Of a stretch of 64,000 bases of DNA, positions 17,667 through 25,860 are shown piece by piece (positions within the stretch are counted from its first letter, which is position 1; every line of letters starts with the position of its first letter). The position numbers and the translations under genes are program-made. The stretch is from Danxiaibacter flavus (GTDB lineage Bacteria; Bacteroidota; Bacteroidia; Chitinophagales; Chitinophagaceae), in NCBI RefSeq assembly GCF_041060425.1, contig NZ_JAULBC010000012.1:1-64000 (forward strand), in the 5' to 3' direction. The notes below the pieces were generated by a model. That model was not told where the DNA came from. It ran no database searches and saw only the letters and a program-made list of their open reading frames with translations.

Positions 17667-17908
17667 ATCGCTGCAAGCGATAGAGTAATGCTACAAAGCC
17701 CGGAGGCTTAGCAGAGCGTAAGAGCATAAATTGCCGCGCCGCTGCTTCTTTGCGCTCGCCGCGAGAAATAAATGTGTTTCTTTTTTATCGGATAGAGCAA
17801 AAAAATCGCTGCAAGCGATAGAGTAATGCTACAAAGCCCGGAGGCTTAGCAGAGCGTAAGAGCGTAAATCGCTGCGTCGCTGCTTCTTCGCGCTCGCCGC
17901 GAGAAATA
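17667..17908. repeat. Two 104-bp direct repeats with a 138-bp period
   Basis: Copy 1 is 17667-17770 and copy 2 is 17805-17908; they differ at only a few positions. Both open with ATCGCTGCAAGCGAT, carry CAAAGCCCGGAGGCTTAGCAG and end in GCGCTCGCCGCGAGAAAT. The unit is GC-richer than the surrounding gap. Together they fill most of the 392 bases between the porin and GH16 genes. No reading frame spans them. Confidence 0.85.
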
Positions 17909-17922
17909 TGCGTGAAACAAAC

Positions 17923-18735
17923 CTATTCAATCATTTTATAAACCCGCACGTAATCCACTTCCATTTTTCCGGGAAATGCACTTTCGTCAATTCCTTTTTG
18001 TCCGCCCCAGTTACCTCCTACTGCCACATTCAGCAACAAATGAAATCGTTTATCAAAGGGCCATTCTGCAAATCCCTTACCCGTATTTTTAAATTGAAAG
18101 CATTGCCTATCATCAATAAATCCTTTTATATCATAAGGCGTCCAGTCAATGCGGTAAATGTGAAAATCGCTGGTTGCAGTAGGCACATTTGTAACACTCG
18201 TTTTTTGCGTGTGTATTACGTGGTTAAATGATTTTGTGTGAACGCTGATGTGAATACTGTCGGGATCATATCCAACCTGTTCCATTATGTCTATTTCGCC
18301 GGATTCGGGCCATCCGCCATATTTCCAGTCGGTGGATAACATCCAGATAGCAGGCCACAATCCCTTGCCGGTTGGGAGTTTGGCTTTTATCTCAAATCTT
18401 CCGTATAAAAAATCAGCTTTATTTTTGGTGACCATGCGCGCCGATGTGAACTCTTTGTCGCCTTTTTTTTCTTTTCTTGCCTCAATGGTGAGCATTCCGT
18501 TGGCCACGGAAGCATTGCCTTTATCCGTATAATATTCCAGCTCGTTATTTCCCCAACCACTGCCTCCAACATCATAGCCCCATTTTGAAGGGTCGGGCTT
18601 TCCGGTGTAGTTAAACTCATCGGCCCATACAGGCTTGCTTTCAAATTTCCATTGTTTGTCGGCAATTGTATCTTTTTGCTGGGAAAATCCGTTAAGCCCG
18701 ACAACCAGGAAAGATAGAATGATGAATGCTCTCAT
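17923..18735 (-). CDS. Secreted GH16 endo-beta-glucanase (laminarinase-like)
   Basis: A 270-residue family-16 glycoside hydrolase with a signal peptide (about residues 1-18, ending GFSQ). The catalytic motif is E147-I-D149-I-M-E152, the ExDxxE form of the beta-bulge subgroup that includes laminarinases and lichenases. Supporting family blocks are FLYGRFEIKAKLPTGKGLWPAIWML and FHLLLNVAVGGNWGG. Likely target is beta-1,3- or mixed-linkage glucan in the periplasm or outside. It stands alone, divergent from the M16 gene. No carbohydrate-binding domain or sorting tail is attached. Confidence 0.92.
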   Translation of the reverse strand: MRAFIILSFLVVGLNGFSQQKDTIADKQWKFESKPVWADEFNYTGKPDPSKWGYDVGGSGWGNNELEYYTDKGNASVANGMLTIEARKEKKGDKEFTSARMVTKNKADFLYGRFEIKAKLPTGKGLWPAIWMLSTDWKYGGWPESGEIDIMEQVGYDPDSIHISVHTKSFNHVIHTQKTSVTNVPTATSDFHIYRIDWTPYDIKGFIDDRQCFQFKNTGKGFAEWPFDKRFHLLLNVAVGGNWGGQKGIDESAFPGKMEVDYVRVYKMIE

Positions 18736-18813
18736 GTTAGGTCAAGTTTGGCTTTGAAGATAAAATAATTTCGCGGTAGCACAACTTACATCACCCCATA
18801 TTAACCACGTAAT

Positions 18814-18847
18814 TTGAAAAAGAGACTGCCATAATCACGTACTTTTG
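18814..18847 (+). promoter_or_regulatory. Bacteroidota-type promoter (TTG / TACTTTTG) for the M16 gene
   Basis: TACTTTTG at 18840-18847 matches TAnnTTTG, with TTG at 18814-18816 about 23 bases before it. The predicted start of transcription is close to 18854, ten bases before the ATG at 18864, giving a very short leader. Confidence 0.55.
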
Positions 18848-18863
18848 TTTTTTAATTTTTGAT

Positions 18864-20144
18864 ATGATAAACAGAAAAGAAGAGCCAGCCATAAAAGACG
18901 CCGTGGATTTTAACTTACAACTTAAGCCCTATACATACTTTCAATTAGATAACGGAGTGCCTGTTTATACTATTGATGCCGGTGCGCAGGATGTTGTGAT
19001 GGTTGAACTGGTATTTTTTGCAGGAAACTGGTATGAGGATAAAAATATAGTAGCCGCAACAACAAATTACCTGTTGAAGAATGGAACCACTAAAAAGAAT
19101 GCTTTTGCGATAAATGAGCATTTTGAGTTTTACGGAGCCTACCTGAACAGAAACTGTTACAATGAAACCGCAACTATATCACTTCATGCGCTAAGTAAAC
19201 ATTTACCTGAGCTATTGCCGGTTGTAACTGAACTTTTAACGGATGCCACATTGCCGGAAGATGAACTGGCTATTTATAAACAAAACCAGAAGCAACGCCT
19301 GGAGGTAAATCTTAAAAAGGGAGAGTTTGTAGCAAACAGGCTCATTGATGAATACCTGTATGGCTACGATCATCCTTATGGAAAATATACGCTGACTGGC
19401 GATTATGATGCTTTACAACGCGAGGATCTGGAGAAGTTTTACAAGCAATATTATTCAGAAGGAAAATGTTTGCTGTTTGTTGCAGGAAAACTTCCTTCGG
19501 ATATACAGGAACAACTGAATAAATCGTTTGGTCACCTGGCACTGAATAAGGCTGATATTCCGCAGATTACCCATTTACGCCAGCCAGCTGTGCAAAAAAA
19601 ATATGAGGTGATCAATGATGCAAACGGTGTGCAGGGCGCCATCCGTATTGCAAGGCCGTTTCCCAACAGGCATCATCCGGATTTTACCAAGGTACAGGTG
19701 TTGAACAATATTTTCGGAGGTTTTTTTGGCAGCCGGTTAATGAGTAATATCCGTGAGGAAAAGGGTTATACCTACGGTATATACAGTTATCTGCAGAACC
19801 ATGTTGAAAGCAGTGCCTGGATGGTTAGTACTGAAGCCGGCCGTGATGTGAGCCGCGCTACAATTGAAGAAGTGTACAAGGAAATGGAAATACTCAGGAA
19901 AGAACTCGTTGATGATGAAGAGATGCACCTGGTAAAGAATTACATGATGGGATCAATACTTGGAGACCTGGATGGTCCGTTCCAGGTAATATCCCGGTGG
20001 AAAAATTATGTATTAAATAACCTTACAGAAGAGTATTTTTATAATAGTATCAACACAATAAGAGCAATAACTGCGGAAGAAATCAGGGATCTCGCTAACA
20101 AATACCTGGTTGCTGATGAGTTTTATGAGCTGGTTGTTGTATAA
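18864..20144 (+). CDS. M16-family (pitrilysin-like) protein, apparently without zinc site
   Basis: A 426-residue protein with the two-lobed M16 fold. The C-terminal lobe shows the family block FGGFFGSRLMSNIREEKGYTYGIYSYL. In the N-terminal lobe, where active enzymes carry HxxEH, this protein reads AATTNYLLKNGTTKKNAF, so the zinc ligands are missing. Non-catalytic M16 subunits usually pair with an active partner encoded next door (as in mitochondrial-processing-peptidase-type pairs), but no such partner is in this window. There is no signal peptide. It may act as a scaffold or as half of a heterodimer. Confidence 0.82.
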   Translation: MINRKEEPAIKDAVDFNLQLKPYTYFQLDNGVPVYTIDAGAQDVVMVELVFFAGNWYEDKNIVAATTNYLLKNGTTKKNAFAINEHFEFYGAYLNRNCYNETATISLHALSKHLPELLPVVTELLTDATLPEDELAIYKQNQKQRLEVNLKKGEFVANRLIDEYLYGYDHPYGKYTLTGDYDALQREDLEKFYKQYYSEGKCLLFVAGKLPSDIQEQLNKSFGHLALNKADIPQITHLRQPAVQKKYEVINDANGVQGAIRIARPFPNRHHPDFTKVQVLNNIFGGFFGSRLMSNIREEKGYTYGIYSYLQNHVESSAWMVSTEAGRDVSRATIEEVYKEMEILRKELVDDEEMHLVKNYMMGSILGDLDGPFQVISRWKNYVLNNLTEEYFYNSINTIRAITAEEIRDLANKYLVADEFYELVVV

Positions 20145-20173
20145 AAACTGTATTGAACAGTAAAATATAAAAC

Positions 20174-20530
20174 GTGGGAAAATTTATTGGCAAAATACTG
20201 GTTACGGCCCTGGCCGCTTTAATCGCAGCGCATTTTATTCCAGGGGTATCTATAAAAAACGGAACAAGCGCAGTTTTGCTTGCTTTGGTTTTGGCGGTAT
20301 TAAATGCAATAGTGCGGCCGATATTAATTATATTGACCATTCCCATAACTGTAGTCACATTTGGTTTATTCCTGTTGGTTATTAATACGATCATCATCAA
20401 ATGGTCGGCCCTGATTGTCAAAGGCTTCAACGTAGTAAATTGGTGGAGTGCATTCTGGTTCGGAATACTTTTATCAATTGTCACCTTTCTTATTGAATCC
20501 CTGATCAATCGCCACGCCGAAAGAGATTAA
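20174..20530 (+). CDS. Four-helix inner-membrane protein of the 'phage holin family 4' type
   Basis: A 118-residue membrane protein with four predicted helices, containing the family pattern LAVLNAIVRPILIILTIPITVVTFGLFLLVIN. Members are common chromosomal genes; the holin name is historical and a lytic role is not implied. Starts with GTG, 29 bases after the M16 stop, so it is probably cotranscribed with that gene. Function unknown. Confidence 0.8.
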   Translation: MGKFIGKILVTALAALIAAHFIPGVSIKNGTSAVLLALVLAVLNAIVRPILIILTIPITVVTFGLFLLVINTIIIKWSALIVKGFNVVNWWSAFWFGILLSIVTFLIESLINRHAERD

Positions 20531-20671
20531 CTCTATAAACTTTTAAAAAGCTTACCTCATTAACGAAGCTTGCGTGTGTAGTTTGTTGCAAACTAAAGCC
20601 GTGCCATGCAATGGCGAGAGAAGATGTATTTGCGACAGATTTTTTGTAACAGCAGTCGCACTAATATTTGA

Positions 20672-23347
20672 ATGCGTATGACAGCAGAGCAGCAACGATT
20701 AAAAGTAAACGCGCTAAAAAAAGTACCACTTGAACAATGGGGACCTTATTTGTCCGACAGGCAGTGGGGAACCGTTCGTGAAGATTTCAGCAGTAATGGA
20801 GACGCATGGAACTATTTTCCTTTCAGTCATTCTCATGCAAGGGCATACCGGTGGGGTGAAGATGGTTTGGGAGGGATCTCCGATTTTTTTCAGAATCTCT
20901 GTTTTTCCGTGGCTTTGTGGAATGGGAAGGACAAAATACTTAAAGAGCGCCTTTATGGCCTGGGTAACTTTGAAGGAAATCATGGCGAAGATGTAAAAGA
21001 ACTGTACTACTACCTCGATAATGTTCCTACCCACTATTACATGGAGTTTCTGTATAAATATCCGCAACAGGAATTTCCGTATGAAGACCTGGTTGAAAAG
21101 AACAGGAACCGCTCGCGGCTGGAGCCAGAATACGAAATCCTGGATACAGGCGTATTTAACGACAACAAATACTTCGACGTTAAGATAACTTATGCCAAGC
21201 ATAGCAAGCGGGACATTGCGATAAGAATAGACATTACCAACCGGGGAAAAACAGCGGCGCCAATAACGGTGTTGCCAACGCTTTGGTTCTACAACCGTTG
21301 GTCCTATGGTGGGTTAACGGAGCGACCCTGCATAAAAAAGATAAATAACAATGCTGTAAAGGCAACACATGAAAGGTTAGGTAATTATTACCTGTATTTT
21401 CAAAAGGCAGATATGGCGCTTTTTACCGAGAATGAAACCAATCATGAAAAGTTGTTCGGCAGGCCCAATCAATCGCCATTTGTAAAAGATGCTTTTAATG
21501 AGGCTATTATCAACAATGTGAATGTAGATCAGCTGCGCGAAAACACTGAAGGCACAAAATTTTCTCCGGTGTACAAATACAGAATTGCCGGCGGAGCAAC
21601 AAAGAGCATTTGCCTGCGATTATCTGATGTTTTGATGGATCAGCCTTTTCCACATGGGTTTGAACACATCTTCGCTACAAGAAAACAGGAGGCTAACGAC
21701 TTTTACGCGGAAATATTGCCAAAGAATGTTTCAGAGGATTGGAAGCAGATCCAGCGTCAGGCGCTGGCCGGGCTTCTGTGGAGCAAGCAATATTATCACT
21801 TCGATATTGAAAGGTGGTTGTCGACGACAGACGATATAAGTCCGCTGAGTCCCGAGCGAAAGACCGGGCGCAACCACGACTGGCAGCATTTAAAGAACCA
21901 GGACATTGTTCTTATGCCTGATAAATGGGAGTATCCATGGTATGCAGCGTGGGACCTTGGTTTTCACTGCGTTTCCATGGCATTGGTAGATCCGGTATTT
22001 GCCAAGCATCAGCTTATTCTTATCATGCGCGAATGGTACATGAAGCCTGACGGACAAATCCCGGCGTATGAATGGAACTTTGGCGACGTTAATCCTCCGG
22101 TACACGCCATGGCTGCATTGCAGGTTTATCATATCGAGAAAAAGCAGAAAGGAACGGGCGATATCAATTTTCTCAAACGCATCTTCCAAAAACTGATCAT
22201 CAATTTTACCTGGTGGATCCATAGAAAAGATGCGAACGGCAATAACATTTTTGAAGGAGGATTTTTAGGACTGGATAATATTGGTGTATTTAACAGAAGC
22301 ATGCCACTGCACGGCCAGATGGAACTGGAGCAGGCCGATGGAACCAGTTGGATGGGCATGTACGCGCTTAACCTCATGGATATGGCCATAGAGATTGCCA
22401 TGCACGATCCATCTTTTGAAGATGCCGCCACTAAATTTTTCGAACATTTTGTATTGATAGCTGAGGGGTTGAATGAGCTGGGCATGTGGAACAACGAAGA
22501 CAAGTTTTATTATGATACGCTTGCAATCAAAGAGCATGATCCAATTCAATTAAAAATTCACTCCATTGTGGGTCTTACTTCTTTATTTGCGGTTTCCACT
22601 ATTGATAAAAAAGTATTCGATAAGCTGGGAGATTTCAGAAAACGATTTGACTGGTTTGAAGACTATCGTAAAAAGAACAACAAATTCTGGCCAAATGAGG
22701 AAAAAGCCGATGAAGAAACTATTTTGCTTTCGCTGATTCCAAAAGAACGCCTGATTGCGTTGTTACAGCGCATTCTGTCTGAAACAGAATTTTTATCGGA
22801 AGGTGGCATCAGGGCTTTATCAAAATACCACGAAAAGAACCCTTATACGGTAAATATCGACGGAACGGATTATACCATACAATATGATCCCGGAGATTCA
22901 ACTTCCAACTTTTTTGGCGGCAACAGTAACTGGCGCGGTCCTGTGTGGATTCCCATCAATTACCTCATTATACAATCCATTAAAAAATACGGTGATTTTT
23001 ATGGCGATAACCTGTGCGTAGAATATCCAACCGGATCGGGAAATTACCTGAACCTCGAGCAAGTATCTGAGGAACTGATGAAAAGAGTGATCAGTATTTT
23101 TGAACTGAATCAGTCTGGCCGCAAAGCCCACGGTGATTATAACTGGTTTTACCAGCAACCGGGAAATGAGCATCTTATTCTTTTTTATGAGTATTTTCAT
23201 GGTGATACTTTGCATGGCCTCGGTGCAGCGCATCAAACAGGCTGGACCGCTCTTGCGGCGAACCTGATTTGCGACATGTCTGAGAATCTGCCACCCGTGG
23301 AACAAGCGCAGGAGGTTTATGAAGAGGAGAATGAAGAAGATGTATAA
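20672..23347 (+). CDS. GH63-clan glucosidase-like protein (MGH1-like hydrolase)
   Basis: An 891-residue cytoplasmic protein (no signal peptide). A beta-rich N-terminal part is followed by an (alpha/alpha)6 barrel of clan GH-G. Barrel landmarks are PWYAAWDLGFHCVSM, whose aspartate D428 corresponds to the general acid of this clan, GGNSNWRGPVWIPINYL, and the late YEYFHGDTLHG segment expected to hold the catalytic base. Relatives hydrolyse alpha-linked glucose units in mannosylglycerate, glucosylglycerate or similar compounds; the exact substrate is unknown. The predicted glucosylglycerol locus lies about 15 kb away, so degradation of a glucosyl compatible solute is a reasonable guess. Confidence 0.8.
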   Translation: MRMTAEQQRLKVNALKKVPLEQWGPYLSDRQWGTVREDFSSNGDAWNYFPFSHSHARAYRWGEDGLGGISDFFQNLCFSVALWNGKDKILKERLYGLGNFEGNHGEDVKELYYYLDNVPTHYYMEFLYKYPQQEFPYEDLVEKNRNRSRLEPEYEILDTGVFNDNKYFDVKITYAKHSKRDIAIRIDITNRGKTAAPITVLPTLWFYNRWSYGGLTERPCIKKINNNAVKATHERLGNYYLYFQKADMALFTENETNHEKLFGRPNQSPFVKDAFNEAIINNVNVDQLRENTEGTKFSPVYKYRIAGGATKSICLRLSDVLMDQPFPHGFEHIFATRKQEANDFYAEILPKNVSEDWKQIQRQALAGLLWSKQYYHFDIERWLSTTDDISPLSPERKTGRNHDWQHLKNQDIVLMPDKWEYPWYAAWDLGFHCVSMALVDPVFAKHQLILIMREWYMKPDGQIPAYEWNFGDVNPPVHAMAALQVYHIEKKQKGTGDINFLKRIFQKLIINFTWWIHRKDANGNNIFEGGFLGLDNIGVFNRSMPLHGQMELEQADGTSWMGMYALNLMDMAIEIAMHDPSFEDAATKFFEHFVLIAEGLNELGMWNNEDKFYYDTLAIKEHDPIQLKIHSIVGLTSLFAVSTIDKKVFDKLGDFRKRFDWFEDYRKKNNKFWPNEEKADEETILLSLIPKERLIALLQRILSETEFLSEGGIRALSKYHEKNPYTVNIDGTDYTIQYDPGDSTSNFFGGNSNWRGPVWIPINYLIIQSIKKYGDFYGDNLCVEYPTGSGNYLNLEQVSEELMKRVISIFELNQSGRKAHGDYNWFYQQPGNEHLILFYEYFHGDTLHGLGAAHQTGWTALAANLICDMSENLPPVEQAQEVYEEENEEDV

Positions 23348-23417
23348 GAGATCTGATACACTTCTGCCATTTAGATTGTGGCTGGCTATGCTATACTAAC
23401 GGACAGATAGAAAACGT

Positions 23418-24578
23418 ATGATCAAACAATGGCTTAACTGGCGGACGTTGCTTGCTTTTATTGCGATTATTATTGTATCGGGTACGATATGGTATTCCCA
23501 ATACCTGGCAAATAAAATTGCCATTGACGAAACGAGAAGAGTAGAATCCTGGGTTGAAGCGCAACGCACGATCATGCAGGCTCCGGATGAAGCAAACTTA
23601 AACCTGGCGATAAAGATCTCCAGCGAAAATGAAGATATTCCCATTATTGAAACAAACGAGAAGGATAGCATCACCAACAACTATCTTAACCTCGATACGA
23701 TCAAAGTAAAAGAAGATGCCGGCTACCTGCTGCACAAGCTGAAGGAGTTTAAAAGGCTTCATGCGCCAATTGTAATGGTGCTTACCAAAAGCCCTTACAC
23801 TGCCAACAAGTATTATTATGGCAAAAGCAAGTTGCAATCGCAGGTGCGCTATTATCCTATTGTGCAACTGATCATAGTAACACTGTTTATTATTGTAACC
23901 ATTATTGCACAGCAAACCACCTACCGCAGCAGGCAAAATCAGCTCTGGGTTGGCATGGCGAAAGAAACTGCCCATCAGCTTGGTACGCCGGTAACCAGCC
24001 TTAAAGGGTGGATTGAAGTGCTGAAAGAAATTCCGGGGACTGAATCCATAAACCCCGAGCTGGTGAAAGATGTGAACCGGCTGGAACTGATCACGGACAG
24101 GTTTGGGAAGATTGGCAGCCAACCACAATTGGAAGAAAGAAACATCATCAGCCAGTTGCAGTACATGGTTGACTATATGAAGAAGCGTGCGAGTAACAGA
24201 GTCGAGTTCAGGCTTGATACCGAAGGCAAGCCGGAGATCGCGGCTATGATCTCGCCACCACTTTTTGATTGGGTGATAGAAAACCTTTTAAAGAATGCAT
24301 TGGATGCAATGGAAGGCCAGGGTAAAATTGAAGTGCATGTTGCAGAAGCGCCGGCTAAAATAACAATAGACGTTACAGACAGTGGCAAAGGCATCAGCAA
24401 AGCCAATATCGCCAACGTATTTAAGCCCGGCTTTACAACAAAGAAAAGAGGATGGGGCCTTGGATTAACCCTCACGAAAAGAATTATGAAACAATACCAT
24501 AAGGGCGACATTTTTATCAAGTGGAGTGAGGTGGGAAAGGGAACGACGTTTAGGATTGAGTTGGTGAGACAAAATTGA
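23418..24578 (+). CDS. Sensor histidine kinase with two membrane helices
   Basis: A 386-residue kinase. Membrane helices lie at about residues 8-28 and 146-165, enclosing an extracytoplasmic segment of about 115 residues with no recognised fold. The phosphoacceptor is H186 in GMAKETAHQLGTPVTSLKG. The ATPase domain is complete: N box ENLLKNALDAMEG, G1 DSGKGI, G2 GWGLGLTLTKRIMKQYH. No response regulator is adjacent, so it is an orphan. It lies 70 bases after the GH63-clan gene and may share its transcript. Confidence 0.9.
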   Translation: MIKQWLNWRTLLAFIAIIIVSGTIWYSQYLANKIAIDETRRVESWVEAQRTIMQAPDEANLNLAIKISSENEDIPIIETNEKDSITNNYLNLDTIKVKEDAGYLLHKLKEFKRLHAPIVMVLTKSPYTANKYYYGKSKLQSQVRYYPIVQLIIVTLFIIVTIIAQQTTYRSRQNQLWVGMAKETAHQLGTPVTSLKGWIEVLKEIPGTESINPELVKDVNRLELITDRFGKIGSQPQLEERNIISQLQYMVDYMKKRASNRVEFRLDTEGKPEIAAMISPPLFDWVIENLLKNALDAMEGQGKIEVHVAEAPAKITIDVTDSGKGISKANIANVFKPGFTTKKRGWGLGLTLTKRIMKQYHKGDIFIKWSEVGKGTTFRIELVRQN

Positions 24579-24650
24579 CAATTGACAATTGAAAATTGAA
24601 AATGGACCATGCGAATGTGCGGCGATTTGAAAATGGACAATTGAAAAATC
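24577..24650. repeat. 'TTGACAATTGAAAATTGAAAA' phrase repeat
   Basis: Short palindromic ATTGACAATTGAAAATTG units follow directly after the kinase stop codon. A related 'tttgcacattcgcatatttgctcat' phrase occurs at 25238-25286. The 200 bases from 24651 to 24861 show nothing recognisable. Confidence 0.7.
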
Positions 24651-24861
24651 ATCGTTGTCAGAATAAAGATTGAAAAAATTGAGATCTAAAACCCTGTCAG
24701 ACGATAGTTGTAAAATGAATTTAAGCCGGGTCTAGGAAGAGAAGTATTTGATGTTTCATACTCCTTAGAATGAAAGGAAAAGAACCAGAGCCATGCGCGC
24801 TCGTACGATCAGGTAAGGTGATAACAACGATATAATGAAATAGGTTAGCGCAGATCGACTC

Positions 24862-25026
24862 AATCCCGAAGGGATGAAATTATTATAGAAATGCGTAAAA
24901 TCTTTATTCAAACCCTGAAAGGGTGGCATTATATAATGTCAACCCCTGCCCGTTCGGTCAGGCGGGCTTCGGGTTTTAAATACAGGCGTGTATATCCTTC
25001 TATAATAATTTCATCCCTTCGGGATT
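24862..25026. mobile_element. MITE-like element with perfect 29-bp inverted repeats
   Basis: The left arm 24862-24890 (beginning AATCCCGAAGGGATGAAATT) is the exact reverse complement of the right arm 24998-25026. The 165-bp element has no reading frame. Inside it lie CCCTGAAAGGG and, at 24945-24966, a copy of the CCTGCCCG...CAGGCGGG palindrome seen all over the window. The structure fits a miniature inverted-repeat element or a large REP-type cassette. No target-site duplication is obvious. Confidence 0.75.
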
Positions 25027-25289
25027 GCACGAATTGAGCTTGACGTTTTTAATAAAATTAGACTGGGTTAACGTGGCCGTTGTTCATTAAAGAAGTATTT
25101 CACACCTTTAGTGGGGCAATAATAGTTGAAAATGAACGGTGTGAACGTGAAGCCGGGCAAGATAATTAATAACGAGTGATTCAAACAATGAATAGCATCG
25201 ATCCTATCTTATTCACCCGGCTGCGGATGGTTTTCATTTGCACATTCGCATATTTGCTCATCTGCACATTGTCCCATTTGCACATTAAA

Positions 25290-25311
25290 TAAAAGATGTT
25301 TTTGTCCTTTA
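25290..25311 (+). promoter_or_regulatory. Palindromic operator before the rrf2 gene
   Basis: TAAAAGA-TGTTTTTG-TCCTTTA is an inverted repeat with one mismatch. A nearly identical, perfect version lies before the RIC gene (25799-25820). It sits just upstream of a -7 element TATCTTTG at 25318-25325, so a bound repressor would block the promoter. Autoregulation by the Rrf2 protein is inferred. Confidence 0.65.
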
Positions 25312-25317
25312 TTGCAT

Positions 25318-25325
25318 TATCTTTG
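25318..25325 (+). promoter_or_regulatory. -7 element TATCTTTG of the rrf2 promoter
   Basis: It matches TAnnTTTG exactly and lies 18 bases before the ATG at 25343. The -33 region would fall inside the palindromic operator. Confidence 0.55.
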
Positions 25326-25342
25326 CCATAAAATCGAGCAAA

Positions 25343-25780
25343 ATGCTTTTTTCAAAAACCTGTGAATACGGAATCAGAGCTGCAGTGTATATTGCTTCTC
25401 AACATGACAAAGACTATAAAATAGGCATTACCGAGATCTGCGAAAAGATCGAGGCACCCAGGCATTTTACAGCTAAAATTCTCCAGATACTGACCCGTGA
25501 AGGGCTCGTTAGTTCACAGAAAGGCGTTAACGGTGGTTTTTTTATGGATGAAGAGCAAATGAACCGGCCGCTTATAGCGCTCGTTGAAGCGGTGGAAGGT
25601 ACCGAGGCATTATCACGTTGCGGGCTGGGATTAAGAGCTTGTTCAGAAAAGGAGCCTTGCCCCCTGCATAACAAATACAAAGCAATCCGCACCAATATTG
25701 CCAGCATGCTTACTGGCATTACCATTGGTGATATGGCCAAAAAATTACAAAAAGGCAGTAGTTTTTTAAAGATAGCGTAA
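25343..25780 (+). CDS. Rrf2-family Fe-S regulator (NsrR/IscR-like)
   Basis: A 145-residue transcription regulator with an N-terminal winged helix (residues 1-65) and the three cysteines that bind a [2Fe-2S] or [4Fe-4S] cluster in this family: C93, C100 and C106. The recognition-helix region reads APRHFTAKILQILTREGLV. With an iron-sulfur repair gene directly downstream and a shared palindrome before both genes, it most probably senses nitric oxide or cluster damage and derepresses the repair gene, as NsrR does in proteobacteria. IscR-like sensing of Fe-S status is the alternative. Confidence 0.88.
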   Translation: MLFSKTCEYGIRAAVYIASQHDKDYKIGITEICEKIEAPRHFTAKILQILTREGLVSSQKGVNGGFFMDEEQMNRPLIALVEAVEGTEALSRCGLGLRACSEKEPCPLHNKYKAIRTNIASMLTGITIGDMAKKLQKGSSFLKIA

Positions 25781-25798
25781 GCTATTTTTTTGATCAAA

Positions 25799-25820
25799 TT
25801 AAGGATGTTTTTGTCCTTAA
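25799..25820 (+). promoter_or_regulatory. Perfect palindromic operator before the RIC gene
   Basis: TTAAGGA-TGTTTTTG-TCCTTAA, seven-base arms with an 8-base spacer. The spacer is identical to that of the site at 25290-25311. It lies 40 bases before the RIC start codon. Confidence 0.7.
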
Positions 25821-25860
25821 TTAAAATACAAAATCAATCACTTACAATAAAGACACGATT

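Noticed and set aside
20174..20530. Prophage holin
   Set aside because: The family name contains 'holin', but no phage genes are nearby and such proteins are common chromosomal membrane proteins.
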